Positions 30,701-38,295 are shown, counted from the first letter of the stretch. The stretch: DNA of 64,000 nucleotides from Pelomonas dachongensis (GCF_043555865.1 NZ_JBIGHY010000002.1:310001-374000); one strand, 5' to 3'. Numbers and translations: made by a program. Notes: generated from the sequence alone by a model not told the origin.

Positions 30701-33700
30701 GCGCCAGCGAAACGCTGACCGGCAGCACTGGCGGCGACGACATCCGCGGCATGGGTGGCGACGACACGCTCATCGGCGGCGCGGGCAGCGACCTGATGGA
30801 CGGTGGCGACGGCGACGATGTCCTCATCTACGACGCCGCAGACACCCGCCTGGCCGGCGGCGCCGGCAACGACACGCTGCGCGTGGTGACAGACGGCGAG
30901 ATCGTCGACCTGCAGGATCCCGGCCGCCCGGCGGTGGGCGCGCTGCGGCCGACGATCACCGGCTTCGAGACCATCGACCTCAACGTCACCGGCGGCAACT
31001 ACCTGATCCTCGACGAGGCCTCGCTGGCAAGCTCGGGCGCCAGCGGCGGCACGGTGACCATCGCAGGCGATGCCAACGACGTGGTTTTTGTCGACGGCAC
31101 GCTCACGACCGGCCTGATCCTGACCGGCGGCGTCACGCAGACCGCGCTGACCCGTGGCACCAGCGGCGACGACTCGATCATCGGCACCACCGGCCAGGAC
31201 GCGATCAAGGCGGATGCTGGCAACGACACGATCGACGGCGGCGCGAGCGCCGACATCATCGACGCGGGTGCCGGCAACGACCTGGTGCACTACGACGCGG
31301 CCGACCTGCGCGTGTTCGGCGGCACCGGCACCGACACACTGGTCATCGCAGTTGTGGACGCCGACGGCGGCATCACCGCCACGGCGAACGGCACCAACAG
31401 CCTCGCCGGCGATGTGGACCTGACGGTCGCTGCCGGCGGCGTGGTCAAGGGCTTCGAGACGCTGGACCTGCGCGGCAACGGAAACCAGACCGTGCGCCTG
31501 GACGAGGCCTCGGTACTGGCGCTGTCGGACACCGACCGCGTCACCGTGATGGGCGACCTGGGCGACGTGCTCAACCTGTACGGCGGCTGGGTGGCCAAGG
31601 GGCTGGAGTCGGATGCCGACGGCCGCATCTACACCGTGCTGCAAAAGGGCAGCGCGACGCTGCAAGTGGTCTCCGAGGTGACGATGAAGATCACCAACGA
31701 GCTGGGCGGCAGCATCGCCATCGGCACCTCGGCGGCCGACGACGTGCTGGTGGCCACCAACGGCGGCGCCATCACCGGCGACGGCGACGACCTGATTCGC
31801 ATGAACAGCATGAGCTTCACCGGCGTGGACGGTGGGCGCGGCTACGACAAGGTCTACTTCCAGTTCAGCGGCACCATCAACACGCCGGTGCTGGCGCCCA
31901 GTTCGCTGACCAACATCGAGGAGATCGACCTCGCTGCCGGCTCCGCCACCGCCAACAAGCTGGTGCTGTCGACGCAGAAGCTGGCCGAAATGACCGATGC
32001 GGACAAGACGCTGGTGGTCAAGGGCACGCCAGGCACCGACACCATCGACATCTACGGCGAGTGGAGCGACATCGCCACCGCGCCGGACGCCGTCCTCAAC
32101 GGCGTCACCTACAAGCTGTTGACTTCTGCCGACGGAGGCAAGCTGTACTACACGCCGGGCGTGGTGGTCACGCAGATCAACCCGACGCCCCAGCTCAGCG
32201 CGTTCTCTTTCAACTACGACGACGGCGCCACGCTCGTCAGCGCCGGCATCGACAAGTACGCCGGCTGGAGGGTGGAGAACGCGGGCGACGTCAACCAGGA
32301 CGGCATCGACGACATCATCATCAACCAAGTCGGCTCGGCGTTCGTCGTCTTCGGGACGACGTCGATGAACGGTCAGTTCGACCTCAACAATTTGGGCAGC
32401 CGGGGCTTCACGGTCAGCAGCGTGGGCTCGGGCGACCTTGTCGGGCTGCGCGACTACATCGCCTACAACCAGGGCCTGACGGGCATCGGCGACATCAATG
32501 GCGATGGCATCGCCGACATGGCGGCGCCGGTTCCGGGCAACCAGAACCAGATGAACATCATCTACGGGCGCACCACCTGGGACAACGTAGACCTCACCAA
32601 CACCACAACCTTCGCCAGCAGTGCGGCCAACGGCTTCCGGCTGAACGTCGACAACTTCGATCAGGTGGGCTTCACCAGCATCGTCGGCGTGGGCGACATC
32701 AACGGCGACGGCTATGGCGATTTCGCCGTCGCCAACGGCTGGGCGAACGGCCTGCAAAACGGCGCCAACACCGGCAAGGTGTATCTGATGTTCGGCGGCG
32801 CCTACGGCGGTGACCTCACCACCAATGGCATGTCCACCAGCCGTGGCGTCGTGATCAGCTCCGACGCGGCCAACCCACTTCGCCTGGGCAACGACGTGGC
32901 CGGCATCGGCGATGTCAACGGTGACGGCTACGACGACGTGGCCATCGGCGGCCCCGGCTTCGACCTACCCGGCCCGAACGGGCAGCAAGAACGCAGCGGC
33001 AGCGGCTATATCGTCTTCGGCAAGGCCGACGGCTGGGGAAACAGCGTCGTCGTGCAGCGCGACAACACCGCACCCACGCTGCGCAGCGACTACAACGTGG
33101 GCTATGCCTTCCCCAGGGACAACGCCACCAACGTGCCGCTGACGCAGAACCCCGACCTGCACACCAGCTTCACCGAGACGGTGGTCATGGGCACGGGCTA
33201 TGTCAGCCTCTACAACCAGGCCACCGGTGCGCTGGTGGAGCGCTTCGACATGGCCACAGGCCTGGGCAGCCAGGGTGGCAAAGCGATGCTGGGCAGTTGG
33301 AGCACCGTCGCCAACAGCAGCCTGCAGATCTTTGCGTTCAACCCGCTGACGCCGAGCACCAGCTACTACGTCACCATCGACCCAACCGCCATCAAGGACC
33401 TGGCGGGCAACTACTTCGCGGGCATCAGCAGCAGCACGGCGTGGAACTTCAGCACCACCGGCTCAGCGCTGAACGACGTGAACGCACCAACGCTGAACGC
33501 CAACGCGTTGCTCAGCTTCAGCGGTGGTTCAGTCAACATCGCCACGGCCGGCGGCAGCACAGGCGTCTTCGTGGCGCCCACCAACACCGCCGCCAACCCA
33601 CCGGTCTTCCGGCTGGATTTCACCTTCAACGAGAACATCAAGCCCTACGGAACCATCAACGTGTCACAAGGCGGCGTGGTGCTGGAGAGCTTTGACCTGC

Positions 33701-36700
33701 AAACGGGCCTGGGCAGCCGCGGCGGCTCGGTCTACTACCCGGGCAGCGGGAACGCCGAAGGCCAGAGCACCACCGTCTACGGCCTGAACTTCGGCACCAC
33801 TTTTGCGGGCAACACCTTGACGACGGTGACGCTCAGCGGCATGCAGGACCTGGCTGGCAACGCATTCAACGCCGGCGTGGCCAAGAGCTTCACCTTCACC
33901 ACCGCCGCCGACTCGACCGGTCCGGTGCTCACCAATGCGGCCCGGCTGCACACGCCGGTCGACGACGCCACCGGCGTCTCGGTCGAGAACGCCATCGTCT
34001 TCCAGTCCGACGAAACGCTTCAACTCGGCACCAGCGGGTCCATCCAGCTGCGCCTGACCAGCAGCTACAACGGCACACCGGTGGAGACCTTCGCCTGGAG
34101 CGGCGTGCAGACGGCGGTGAATGGCGTCTACACCCTCACCGGCGACCAAGGCGGCGTGCTGACAGTCAACAACAAGACCGTCACGCTCAATCCCGCTGCC
34201 AACCTGACCTACAACACCGGCCACGACATCTACGTCGCGCCGGGCTCGCTGACCGACCTGAGCGGCAACAGCGCCACCGGCTACACCGCGCAGGGCGCCT
34301 TCAACTTCACCACCGCCAACGGCCTGGTGACGGTGGCGGGCGGCAACGCGGTGGACGGCTCGCTGAAAGTCGCCATCACCGACAACCTGGAGATCACCTT
34401 CAGCGAGACCGTGGCCGCCGGCACCGGCACGCCCGGCACGCAGTTCATCAAGCTGTGGAGCAACACAGGCCGGCTGATCGAATCCTTCGACGTGGCCGAC
34501 AGCGACGGCACCAATGGCAGCCAGGGCGGCAACGTCAGCTTCAACGGCTACAAGGTCGTGGTCAACCCGGGCGCCGACCTGGCGCTGGCCGGCGGCTACT
34601 ACCTGACGGTGGACAGCCAGGCCATCAAGTCGGCCAACGCGGCCGTCACGACCTACTTCGCCGGTGTCAGCAACACGACGACGCTGGACTTCAGCACCGA
34701 GGCCTCGGTGCAGATCGACCCCGGTCAGGTCAACAACGACTTCGGGCGACTATGGGCTGGCCAACAGATCGAGGGCGTGGGTGACGTCGACGGGGACGGC
34801 ACGCCGGACTTCGTGGTGGGCTCCTACCAGCACAGCTCCGATCCCAACGTGCCCGGCGGCACGGCATATGGCAAGTACTACCTGGTGTTCGGCCAGGCGG
34901 GCGAGTGGGCGCCCATCCAGAACATCCAGCAGCTGATGGACGCCGGCCGTGCGGTGCAGATCTACGGCACCGCCACCAACAACCTGACCCGCATCGTCGA
35001 GTTCGGCGACATCAACCAGGACGGCTTCGCCGACCTGCTGCTGACGGCGGGCGGCCGCTACCCTGACAACGACGCCAACCCGGTGGACATGGCTGCCAGC
35101 AATGACGGCGACGTCGATGCCGGCGCCGCCTTCATCGTGTTCGGCAAGGCCCGCGAGAACTGGGCCAACCGCAATAGCATCGACCAGCTGGGCGAAGATG
35201 GGCTGGAGATCACCGGCGGGCTGCCGCAGGAGCAGCTCGGCTTCTCCGCCGCGTCGGGCGACTTCAACGCGGACGGCGTCATCGACATGGTCTTCGGCAT
35301 GCCGGTGAACCACCGCGACGGCTACGCGTCGGGCGAGGCCTTCGTCGTCAACGGCGGCAACTACAGTGACTCGTTCTCGGCCGTGGGCACCACGGGCAAC
35401 AACACGATCCTGGGCGACTTCAACGCCAACCGCATCTCCGGCCAGCAGGGCAACGACATCCTCTACGGCCTGGGCGGCGCGGACATCCTGCGCGGCGGCG
35501 CAGGCAACGACACCATCGGCATCTCCGACCTGAACTTCGCCCTCATTGACGGCGGCACGGGTGTGGACACGCTGAGGTTCGTCGGCAACGGCATCCACCT
35601 CGACATGACCGGCTACGCCGGCGCCAGCCTGCGCAGCCTGGAGAAGGTCGACCTGACTGGCGACGGCAACAACAGCCTGACGATCAACTACATCGAGACG
35701 GTCTACCTGATGGAGCGGCAACTGTCGTCGTCATACGGCACCAACGTCGTCATGACGGTCGACGGCAATGCGGGCGACACGCTGACGCTGGAAGGCCCGT
35801 GGGCGGTGATGGGCAGCGACGCCACTTACACCACCTACGCGCTGGACGGCCTGTACATGAAGGTCGACACCGACATCACGCGCATCCTCTCCAGCTGGAC
35901 CGTGCCCTACCAGGGCGCCACCATTGACCTGCTGGCGCTGCCGGCCGGCTTCCGCAGCAGCACCGTCACCAGCAGCATCACGCTGGACACCGCGCAGGGC
36001 CAGTACATCAGCAACATTGGCGACATCAACAACGACGGCTTTGCCGACTTTGCGGTGCGCCAGGATGCGGTGACTGGCACCAATCTGCTGTGGTATGAGC
36101 GCCGGGAGGATGTCTATGCCGAGGCCGGCGGTGTCTGGGGCTGGTACCCCAGGCTGAACCAGCGTGCGCTCACCGTCAACAGCGGCGAAGCCTTCGTGGT
36201 CTACGGCCAGGCAGGCGGCCTGGGTACAGTCAACCTGGCAGCGCCTGTGGGCGGCAATGCCGTCAAGCTGACCGGCTCGGCCAGCGCTAACGAGAACCTG
36301 GGCAGCTACCTCGCCGGCCTGGGCGACATCAACGGAGACGGCGTAGGCGACCTCGTCATCGGCGCCAGCCAGTCGAGCAAGACGCTCACCTTCAACGAGG
36401 GCGGCGAAAAGTCCGGCAGCGACCCGGACGGCACCAACCCCACCAACAGCACCGCCCGCTACCAGACGGCACCCGGCGCGCCAAGTCAGTCGCTTGACTG
36501 GAACAACGACAGCTGGGCGTCTTCGGCCGAGGGGCGGCAGTACTTCTTCCTCGGCGGCAACAACGCGCTGACGAACAAGACCGGTGGTGCCATCACCACC
36601 ACCACGCTGGCCAACGACTTCAACGCCAGCACCGTGCTGCCCACGACCTACAACGTCGCCAGCAATCTCATCACCGACCTGCCCGACCGCGGCCCCGCCA

Positions 36701-38295
36701 ACGCCGAGACCAACACCACCTACACCTACACCACCACCGCCACGCTCGCCGACGGCAGCTTCATCGGCGCTGCAGGCGCGCAACTCGGCAGTAACTGGGC
36801 GCCGGTGAGCCTGGGAGACGTGAACGGTGACGGTTTCGACGACTTCGTGACCGGCGTAGCCAACGGCATGCGCCTGGTGCTTGGCTCGGCCAGTGGCTGG
36901 ACCGGCTTCGACAACACCAGCAACAGCTGGACGCAGAAGCTCGTCACCACCAACGGCAATCAGTCCACCAGCGCCCTGGCGTCGGCCGGCGACGTCAATG
37001 GCGACGGCTACCAGGACTTCGTCATGAGCTGGGACGGCAACGGCGCCACCATCGTGTTCGGCAAGGCCGGCAACACCTGGAACGCCACCACCACGCTGGG
37101 CAGCAGCACGTCGGCTTCCGCGACCGTTGCAGCGTCGACGTTCATCGCCGTGGAAAGCGGCCTGGCGATCAACCCGACCTACACTCGCGGCCTGGGCGAC
37201 ATCAACGGCGACGGCTATGACGACCTGCTGTTCGCGGCGTCCGCCACCAACGACTACAGCGCCAAGGACAACGGCGGCGCCTACGTCCTGTTCGGTTCGG
37301 CCTCGGGCTGGGGCAGCAACCTCAGCCTGGCCAACCTGGCTGCCTCGGGCAAGGGCTTCCGCCTCACCGGCGGCGTCGACTTCGACTATGCCGGCTACAA
37401 CGCCACGCAGGCCGGCGACGTCAACGGCGACGGCTACAACGACTTCCTGCTGGCGGCCTACGGCGATGACGAATCCTCCAACGGTGCGGGCGGCGCCAAC
37501 AGCGGCTCGGCCTACCTGATCTTCGGCAAGGCCGGAGGCTGGCGCGACATCAGCCTGCTGGAGGTGCAGGACTTTGGCGTGCAGCTGCTGGGCGGCGCCA
37601 ACAGCGCCGGCAGCTTCTGGCAGGCGCTGGGCGACGTGGACGGCGACGGCCTGGACGACCTGAGCTACTCCGGCAACACCGGCACCAGCACGCTGATCCT
37701 GTACGGCAACGAAAACTTCACCTCCGGCATCAACGTCGGCGTGCAGCACATCACCGGCCTCACCGGCGGCGCGCTCACCGCCACGCGCGGTGCGGCTCTG
37801 GCCGACACGCTGATCGGCAACGCCGGCAACGACACGCTGACCGGTGACGGCGGACGTGACGTGCTGCTGGGAGGCGCGGGCAACGACCTGCTGCAGGTCA
37901 CGGGCAACGCCTTCTTCCGCATCGACGGCGGCACCGGCATCGACACATTGCGCCTGAACGGCAACGGTGCCGTGGACTTCACGGCGATTGCCAACACGCG
38001 GGTTGAGAACATCGAGATCATCCAGCTGGGCAACGGCGACCAGGCGGTAACGCTGAGCGGCCTGGACGTGCTGGCAATGACCGGCGACACCAACACCGCC
38101 GTGGACAACAGCGCCTACCAGAAGGGCCACGTGCTGGTGATCGACAGCGACGGCGGCACCGACTCCCTGACGCTGACGGGCACCTGGAACCAGGTCGCCA
38201 CGCATCAGACCGTCTCGGGCGGCGGCTCCTACGCCGTCTATCAGCACGGCACCGACAACATCTTTGCCGTCGTCGAAGACGGCCTGCACGCCTGA
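18769..38295 (+). CDS. Giant RTX/VCBS/FG-GAP secreted adhesin-like protein, type I secretion substrate
   Basis: One uninterrupted frame encodes 6,508 residues. No Sec signal peptide is present. Order by residue: FecR/retention-like domain about 55-230; Ala/Gly/Pro linker to about 360; Calx-beta domain about 363-464; RTX nonapeptides about 473-690 with two recurring beta modules; fourteen VCBS repeats about 802-2206. Next come a long RTX region about 2210-3365, alternating RTX blocks and beta modules to about 4475, four FG-GAP blades to 4764 and four bacterial Ig-like domains to about 5320. Then follow three FG-GAP blades, an RTX insert, seven more blades, and a C-terminal RTX block (about 6340-6410) with a final beta module. 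Calcium-binding RTX repeats and the adjacent ABC/HlyD/TolC genes mark it as exported from its C-terminus by type I secretion. A biofilm or attachment role is inferred. The start lacks a strong Shine-Dalgarno sequence. Confidence 0.9.
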   Translation: MVAVQQAPQAPQNATEASNPEAKQLLAAGEVQAAQAGEAGAQAAPAAPAATADAPPPMVGKVREAGTTARVLRDGAVVALRPGDLLLEGDVVESGDAGALKLDLLRTGTQGSEERTVSATLGAQSRLLMQANAAGDEQLVGIRLVAGTIVVGESPDMLGIAIDTPAGRVVAKGQGVGVSVHPTTQETTVLPIGVSAAVATPGAGVTVQSASQLDGSPLSVGSAGITMQAGLETVRSTDSPSAAQVTSITTLAGAGAGVGGAAGSLDVAASSSPLAGNAAMLASTGSPAGLAGLAGFAGAALPGFAGGTSLAPISGSGGTSSPSAGPTTAPAPLPPPPEPSSPGPTPAAPVPGAPLPAPLLVPTVSVRDVVVDESAGSAQVPVVLSTPTTIDVTVSVQVSGSEDGRIAAGVYSVTVPAGATTATVPVPINRDTTRQADDTLSVQLVTVVNGVAGESSAELTLQDASTIMAGPADSVLTGGAGNDALQGGSGNDVLDGGAGRDQLNGGAGDDTLVYDPSDLSVDGGAGSNTLRLTGDANLGASTVVLSNLSVLDLRGSAAAVDLSSAAVRAMLPAGEDVLRVDGDAGDQIRVTEVWTPSNGPTTPAGFNDYSRPDGQNGTVVLRLATGVELVATLTAPSAGGALVGGAGDESLLGGSGNDLINGGAGRDQLSGGDGNDTLVFDGNDVLIDGGAGNDTLQLRGDANLTTGGVVLRNIEALDLRDGPLGSASQVALSAEAVRALLPAGSDTLRITGDAGDRVVVTEQWTLVGTVDGSTVYTRVLDGQTLRLELGAGVVLSSGLNVTGTAAGNLTETNTTLTTAGTLQAAYPAEPASFVAQAGVAGSNGHGRFSIDASGAWTYATGSAHDAFVGGQTYTDSFTVATADGTQQVITVTITGTDDAAVITGTRTAALTETNAAQSTGGTLSATDVDSSAAFVTKTDVAGSNDHGRFSIDATGVWSYRLNGAQDALVAGVVYTDSVTVATADGTPHVISVTITGTNDAAVITGASTVTLTEGNIVQSTGGTLNATDVDSSAAFVAQTAVAGNNGYGRFSIDAAGEWTYTMGSAHDAFVGGQAYTDSVTVATADGTQQVITVTIAGTNDAAVITGISTAALTESDAAQSTGGTLGATDVDSSAAFIARTGVAGSNGYGSFSIDAAGVWTYAMGGAHDAFVAGQTYTDSLTVATADGTQQDITVTITGTNDAAVITGTSTAALTETDAAQSTGGTLAATDLDSLAAFVAQTGAAGSNGHGTFSIDAAGLWSYSLNGAQDALVAGVVYTDSVAVATADGTQQIITVTITGTNDAAVITGTSTATLTESNAVQSAGGTLASTDVDSSPAFVAQTGAAGNNGYGSFSIDAAGVWTYTLGSAHDAFVGGQTYTDSLTVATADGTQQIITVTITGSNDAAVITGSSTAALTESDAAQGTGGTLSSTDVDGSAAFVAQTGVAGGNGYGTFSIDAAGVWMYTMTSAHDEFAGGQAYTDSLTVATADGTQQVITVTLTGTNDAAVITGSSTTSVTETDAAQSTGGTLAVSDVDSTASFVAQTNAAGSNGYGTFSIDAAGVWTYTITSAHDAFVAGQTYTDSLPVTTADGTQQIITVTITGTNDAAVITGTSAAALTETDAAQSTGGTLAATDVDSSAAFIAQTGVAGSNGHGSFSIDTAGVWTYTMGSAHDAFVAGQAYSDTLTVATSDGTQQVITVTITGTNDAAVITGASSAALTETDAAQSTGGTLSATDVDSSAAFVAQTGVAGNNGYGSFSIDTAGVWTYTMGSAHDAFVAGQTYTDSLTVATADGTLQVITVTITGTNDASVITGTSTAAPTETDAVQSIGGTLSATDVDSSAAFVAQTGVAGSNGYGTFSIDTAGVWTYTLTSAHDEFVGGQAYTDSLTVATADGTQQVITVTITGSNDAAVITGSSTAALTESDAAQGTGGTLSATDVDGSAAFVAQTGVAGSNGYGTFSIDAAGVWTYTMANAQDAFVDGQTYTDSLTVATADGTQQLITITLTGSNDAAVITGTSTAALTETHAAQSTGGTLSATDVDSAATFVAQTGVAGSSGYGSFSIDASGVWTYTMGSAHDAFVGGQSYTDSLTVATADGTQQVITVAIIGSNDAAVITGTSTAALTETDTAQSTGGTLAATDVDGSGAFVAQTGVAGSNGYGTFSIDAAGVWTYTMGTAHDEFVTGMAYSDSITVATADGTQQIITVTMTGTADTRTGTAGDDIYVVADANDVVVENPNEGNDEVRTTLANYALTANVEKLTFTGTANATGTGNGMDNVITGNVGNDLLDGGAGNDTLTGGQGNDVYIVDAAGDTVVEATSQGTDEVRTALASYTLSANVENLTMTGGSASGVGNTLDNLITGGTGDDSLYGLAGDDMLSGGDGNDLLDGGAGNDALSGGAGNDTYHVSATGDVVTEAASEGTDEVRTTLTSYTLGAYVENLTYTNPAFNGTGSAAFTGTGNALDNVITGGSGNDTLDGGAGNDTLIGNAGADTLVGGTGADAMTGGLGDDTYVVDDAGDTVTELGGGGSDTVRTALAVYTLGANVENLVFTGSADAIGTGNDEFNVLTGGSGNDSLSGGLGNDTLAGGAGNDLLDGGAATDTADYSAETNAVIASLATGAATDGSGGTDTYVSIENLTGGSGNDTLVGDAGANRLDGGLGNDSITGGAGNDTLIGGGGTDTVIYSASTGAVTVNLLAGTASDGLGSTDTLSGFENVQGGSGNDSLTGDNGDNLLAGNDGNDLLSGGAGNDTLQGGAGNDTLRGGAGNDSLDGGTQGNGSTDGDIADYSDQSAIVTANLATSTAAGTSIGTDTLINIEHLAGGSGNDVLTGDANANIIWGNAGNDTLNGGAGNDTLRGGAGNDSVDGGADIDTLSYSDINGPVIVNLGSTTHSVTVRVNSIDYAYNVLAGTSQGVSQAGSTAGTDTLANIENIVGSGGADILIGSAGDNFIDGADGGDTINGGDGNDTIIFDENDALVDGGGGTDTLLVRAGITTLDLTLVRDEVLQNLEIIDITDTGVQYVKLSDADIRAMTGGLATGTLIINGGAEDSVRLVGANWPTTGIPTEVIGSTTYNVYTYNGATLKVQAGITVGYIFNSDDTGQTSIGSSGSDVYSGNGGDDTFDAGGGDDDGDGGGGNDTLIGGAGNDTLQGDTGNDTLYGGDTANSTGSGNDTLDGGEGDDAIYGADGDDTLIGGTGNDLLDGGTGNDILSGGDGNDILIGGDGNDALDGGAGNDTLSAGEGNNSVDAGIGDDTVTAGSGNDVLDGSSGTDTVDYSEQTAPVIVNLATQTATGAGIGIDVLRNFENVIGGAGDDHITGTDGANVLVGGAGSDTLLAGAGNDNLLFDANDTRVDGGAGTDTLTIADNTPVDFTAISDDRFIGIEELDLTGHGVQEIQLNGADVLAFSDTTDTLKIHGDAGDKVTLSGNWVSTGTQPVSYNGGATQSYVKFTLSVGGSTATVLVDPAITLDIVYAGSATNDTLTGGEGADTVDGGGGNDTLDGGAGADTLTGGSGDDTLVYDEDDVLADGGTGTDTLLFRGSASGVVLDFGDLARPAAGGLRPTISGIEAINITGGGANTLVIDAASVLAMSDTDALDVLGNTGDQVFLVGSWVTGSTAGGYTTYTNGGATVRLQTAIAVSVVVDDPNGDGDSANPLPGATAGADVIRGLGGNDTLDGGAGADVLRGGAGDDTLVYDSADVVADGGDGTDTLRVSTNLNLNNVAGNTVTDIEVIDLVAGAGNFTLTATAANVAALNSSANVRIEGDAGDSVALLGNWAQGATAGGYTSYTLGGQTLTIAAAVVVAITYTGTALANAMTAGAGNQTLNALAGNDVLDGGAGNDMLLGGAGDDLLVYDADDAVVSGGVGSDTLQLQGTSRTLDLTEIANNVVTGIEKIDITGNGNNTLVANPDDIQALSDETDTLIVTGDVGDSVRLAGNWEARGSQLLAGVTYNKFIGYATDGTQVTVLGGLKMVKGDQIVGSSASETLTGSTGGDDIRGMGGDDTLIGGAGSDLMDGGDGDDVLIYDAADTRLAGGAGNDTLRVVTDGEIVDLQDPGRPAVGALRPTITGFETIDLNVTGGNYLILDEASLASSGASGGTVTIAGDANDVVFVDGTLTTGLILTGGVTQTALTRGTSGDDSIIGTTGQDAIKADAGNDTIDGGASADIIDAGAGNDLVHYDAADLRVFGGTGTDTLVIAVVDADGGITATANGTNSLAGDVDLTVAAGGVVKGFETLDLRGNGNQTVRLDEASVLALSDTDRVTVMGDLGDVLNLYGGWVAKGLESDADGRIYTVLQKGSATLQVVSEVTMKITNELGGSIAIGTSAADDVLVATNGGAITGDGDDLIRMNSMSFTGVDGGRGYDKVYFQFSGTINTPVLAPSSLTNIEEIDLAAGSATANKLVLSTQKLAEMTDADKTLVVKGTPGTDTIDIYGEWSDIATAPDAVLNGVTYKLLTSADGGKLYYTPGVVVTQINPTPQLSAFSFNYDDGATLVSAGIDKYAGWRVENAGDVNQDGIDDIIINQVGSAFVVFGTTSMNGQFDLNNLGSRGFTVSSVGSGDLVGLRDYIAYNQGLTGIGDINGDGIADMAAPVPGNQNQMNIIYGRTTWDNVDLTNTTTFASSAANGFRLNVDNFDQVGFTSIVGVGDINGDGYGDFAVANGWANGLQNGANTGKVYLMFGGAYGGDLTTNGMSTSRGVVISSDAANPLRLGNDVAGIGDVNGDGYDDVAIGGPGFDLPGPNGQQERSGSGYIVFGKADGWGNSVVVQRDNTAPTLRSDYNVGYAFPRDNATNVPLTQNPDLHTSFTETVVMGTGYVSLYNQATGALVERFDMATGLGSQGGKAMLGSWSTVANSSLQIFAFNPLTPSTSYYVTIDPTAIKDLAGNYFAGISSSTAWNFSTTGSALNDVNAPTLNANALLSFSGGSVNIATAGGSTGVFVAPTNTAANPPVFRLDFTFNENIKPYGTINVSQGGVVLESFDLQTGLGSRGGSVYYPGSGNAEGQSTTVYGLNFGTTFAGNTLTTVTLSGMQDLAGNAFNAGVAKSFTFTTAADSTGPVLTNAARLHTPVDDATGVSVENAIVFQSDETLQLGTSGSIQLRLTSSYNGTPVETFAWSGVQTAVNGVYTLTGDQGGVLTVNNKTVTLNPAANLTYNTGHDIYVAPGSLTDLSGNSATGYTAQGAFNFTTANGLVTVAGGNAVDGSLKVAITDNLEITFSETVAAGTGTPGTQFIKLWSNTGRLIESFDVADSDGTNGSQGGNVSFNGYKVVVNPGADLALAGGYYLTVDSQAIKSANAAVTTYFAGVSNTTTLDFSTEASVQIDPGQVNNDFGRLWAGQQIEGVGDVDGDGTPDFVVGSYQHSSDPNVPGGTAYGKYYLVFGQAGEWAPIQNIQQLMDAGRAVQIYGTATNNLTRIVEFGDINQDGFADLLLTAGGRYPDNDANPVDMAASNDGDVDAGAAFIVFGKARENWANRNSIDQLGEDGLEITGGLPQEQLGFSAASGDFNADGVIDMVFGMPVNHRDGYASGEAFVVNGGNYSDSFSAVGTTGNNTILGDFNANRISGQQGNDILYGLGGADILRGGAGNDTIGISDLNFALIDGGTGVDTLRFVGNGIHLDMTGYAGASLRSLEKVDLTGDGNNSLTINYIETVYLMERQLSSSYGTNVVMTVDGNAGDTLTLEGPWAVMGSDATYTTYALDGLYMKVDTDITRILSSWTVPYQGATIDLLALPAGFRSSTVTSSITLDTAQGQYISNIGDINNDGFADFAVRQDAVTGTNLLWYERREDVYAEAGGVWGWYPRLNQRALTVNSGEAFVVYGQAGGLGTVNLAAPVGGNAVKLTGSASANENLGSYLAGLGDINGDGVGDLVIGASQSSKTLTFNEGGEKSGSDPDGTNPTNSTARYQTAPGAPSQSLDWNNDSWASSAEGRQYFFLGGNNALTNKTGGAITTTTLANDFNASTVLPTTYNVASNLITDLPDRGPANAETNTTYTYTTTATLADGSFIGAAGAQLGSNWAPVSLGDVNGDGFDDFVTGVANGMRLVLGSASGWTGFDNTSNSWTQKLVTTNGNQSTSALASAGDVNGDGYQDFVMSWDGNGATIVFGKAGNTWNATTTLGSSTSASATVAASTFIAVESGLAINPTYTRGLGDINGDGYDDLLFAASATNDYSAKDNGGAYVLFGSASGWGSNLSLANLAASGKGFRLTGGVDFDYAGYNATQAGDVNGDGYNDFLLAAYGDDESSNGAGGANSGSAYLIFGKAGGWRDISLLEVQDFGVQLLGGANSAGSFWQALGDVDGDGLDDLSYSGNTGTSTLILYGNENFTSGINVGVQHITGLTGGALTATRGAALADTLIGNAGNDTLTGDGGRDVLLGGAGNDLLQVTGNAFFRIDGGTGIDTLRLNGNGAVDFTAIANTRVENIEIIQLGNGDQAVTLSGLDVLAMTGDTNTAVDNSAYQKGHVLVIDSDGGTDSLTLTGTWNQVATHQTVSGGGSYAVYQHGTDNIFAVVEDGLHA
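21172..25386 (+). repeat. Fourteen tandem VCBS repeats, 303-bp period
   Basis: Units start at 21172, 21475, 21778 and so on to 25111, exactly 303 bp (101 residues) apart with no insertions or deletions; the last is cut at 276 bp. Each carries the VCBS pattern: ALTETDAAQSTGGTL, a DVDSSAAFVAQTG segment, FSIDAAGVWTYT, TYTDSLTVATADGTQQ and ITVTITGTNDAAVI. The Cadherin/VCBS-like beta fold is typical of long bacterial adhesins. Confidence 0.95.
25590..28860 (+). repeat. RTX glycine-rich calcium-binding repeat region
   Basis: Dozens of GGxGxDxLx nonapeptides (for example GGAGNDTLRGGAGNDSLDGG), interspersed with spacer units containing ANVENLxxTG and the DYSxxxxxVxxNLxT pattern seen in other hemolysin-type repeat proteins. 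Parallel beta-roll folding on calcium after export is the family expectation. Confidence 0.92.
28860..32200 (+). repeat. Alternating RTX blocks and recurring IExIDLTG beta modules
   Basis: Short RTX blocks ending DDTLVYDxDDxxxDGG alternate with a module of about 45-50 residues. The module starts GIExIDLTG and ends GDxGDxVxLxGxW. Seven of the twelve copies in the protein lie here; others are near 20400, 20905, 27780, 35635 and 38000. Confidence 0.75.
32260..37700 (+). repeat. Fourteen FG-GAP (integrin-alpha-like) blades in groups of 4, 3 and 7
   Basis: Each blade has a DVNGDGYDD-type calcium loop followed by a hydrophobic strand and a VFG strand end. Four occur at about 32280-33000 and three at about 34770-35330, after the Ig-like insert. 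Seven occur at about 36010-37680, with an RTX block between groups. FG-GAP blades form seven-bladed propellers in integrin alpha chains. Confidence 0.85.
33061..34730 (+). repeat. Four bacterial Ig-like (Big_5/SwmB-type) domains
   Basis: Units begin near 33061 (NTAPTL), 33475 (NAPTL), 33910 (DSTGPVL) and 34320. They share a FxEtv motif, a VESFDxxTGxGSxGG element and a YYVTIDxxAIKDLAGN-type end, as in Big_5 or SwmB adhesin domains. The set is inserted between FG-GAP blades 4 and 5. Confidence 0.8.
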
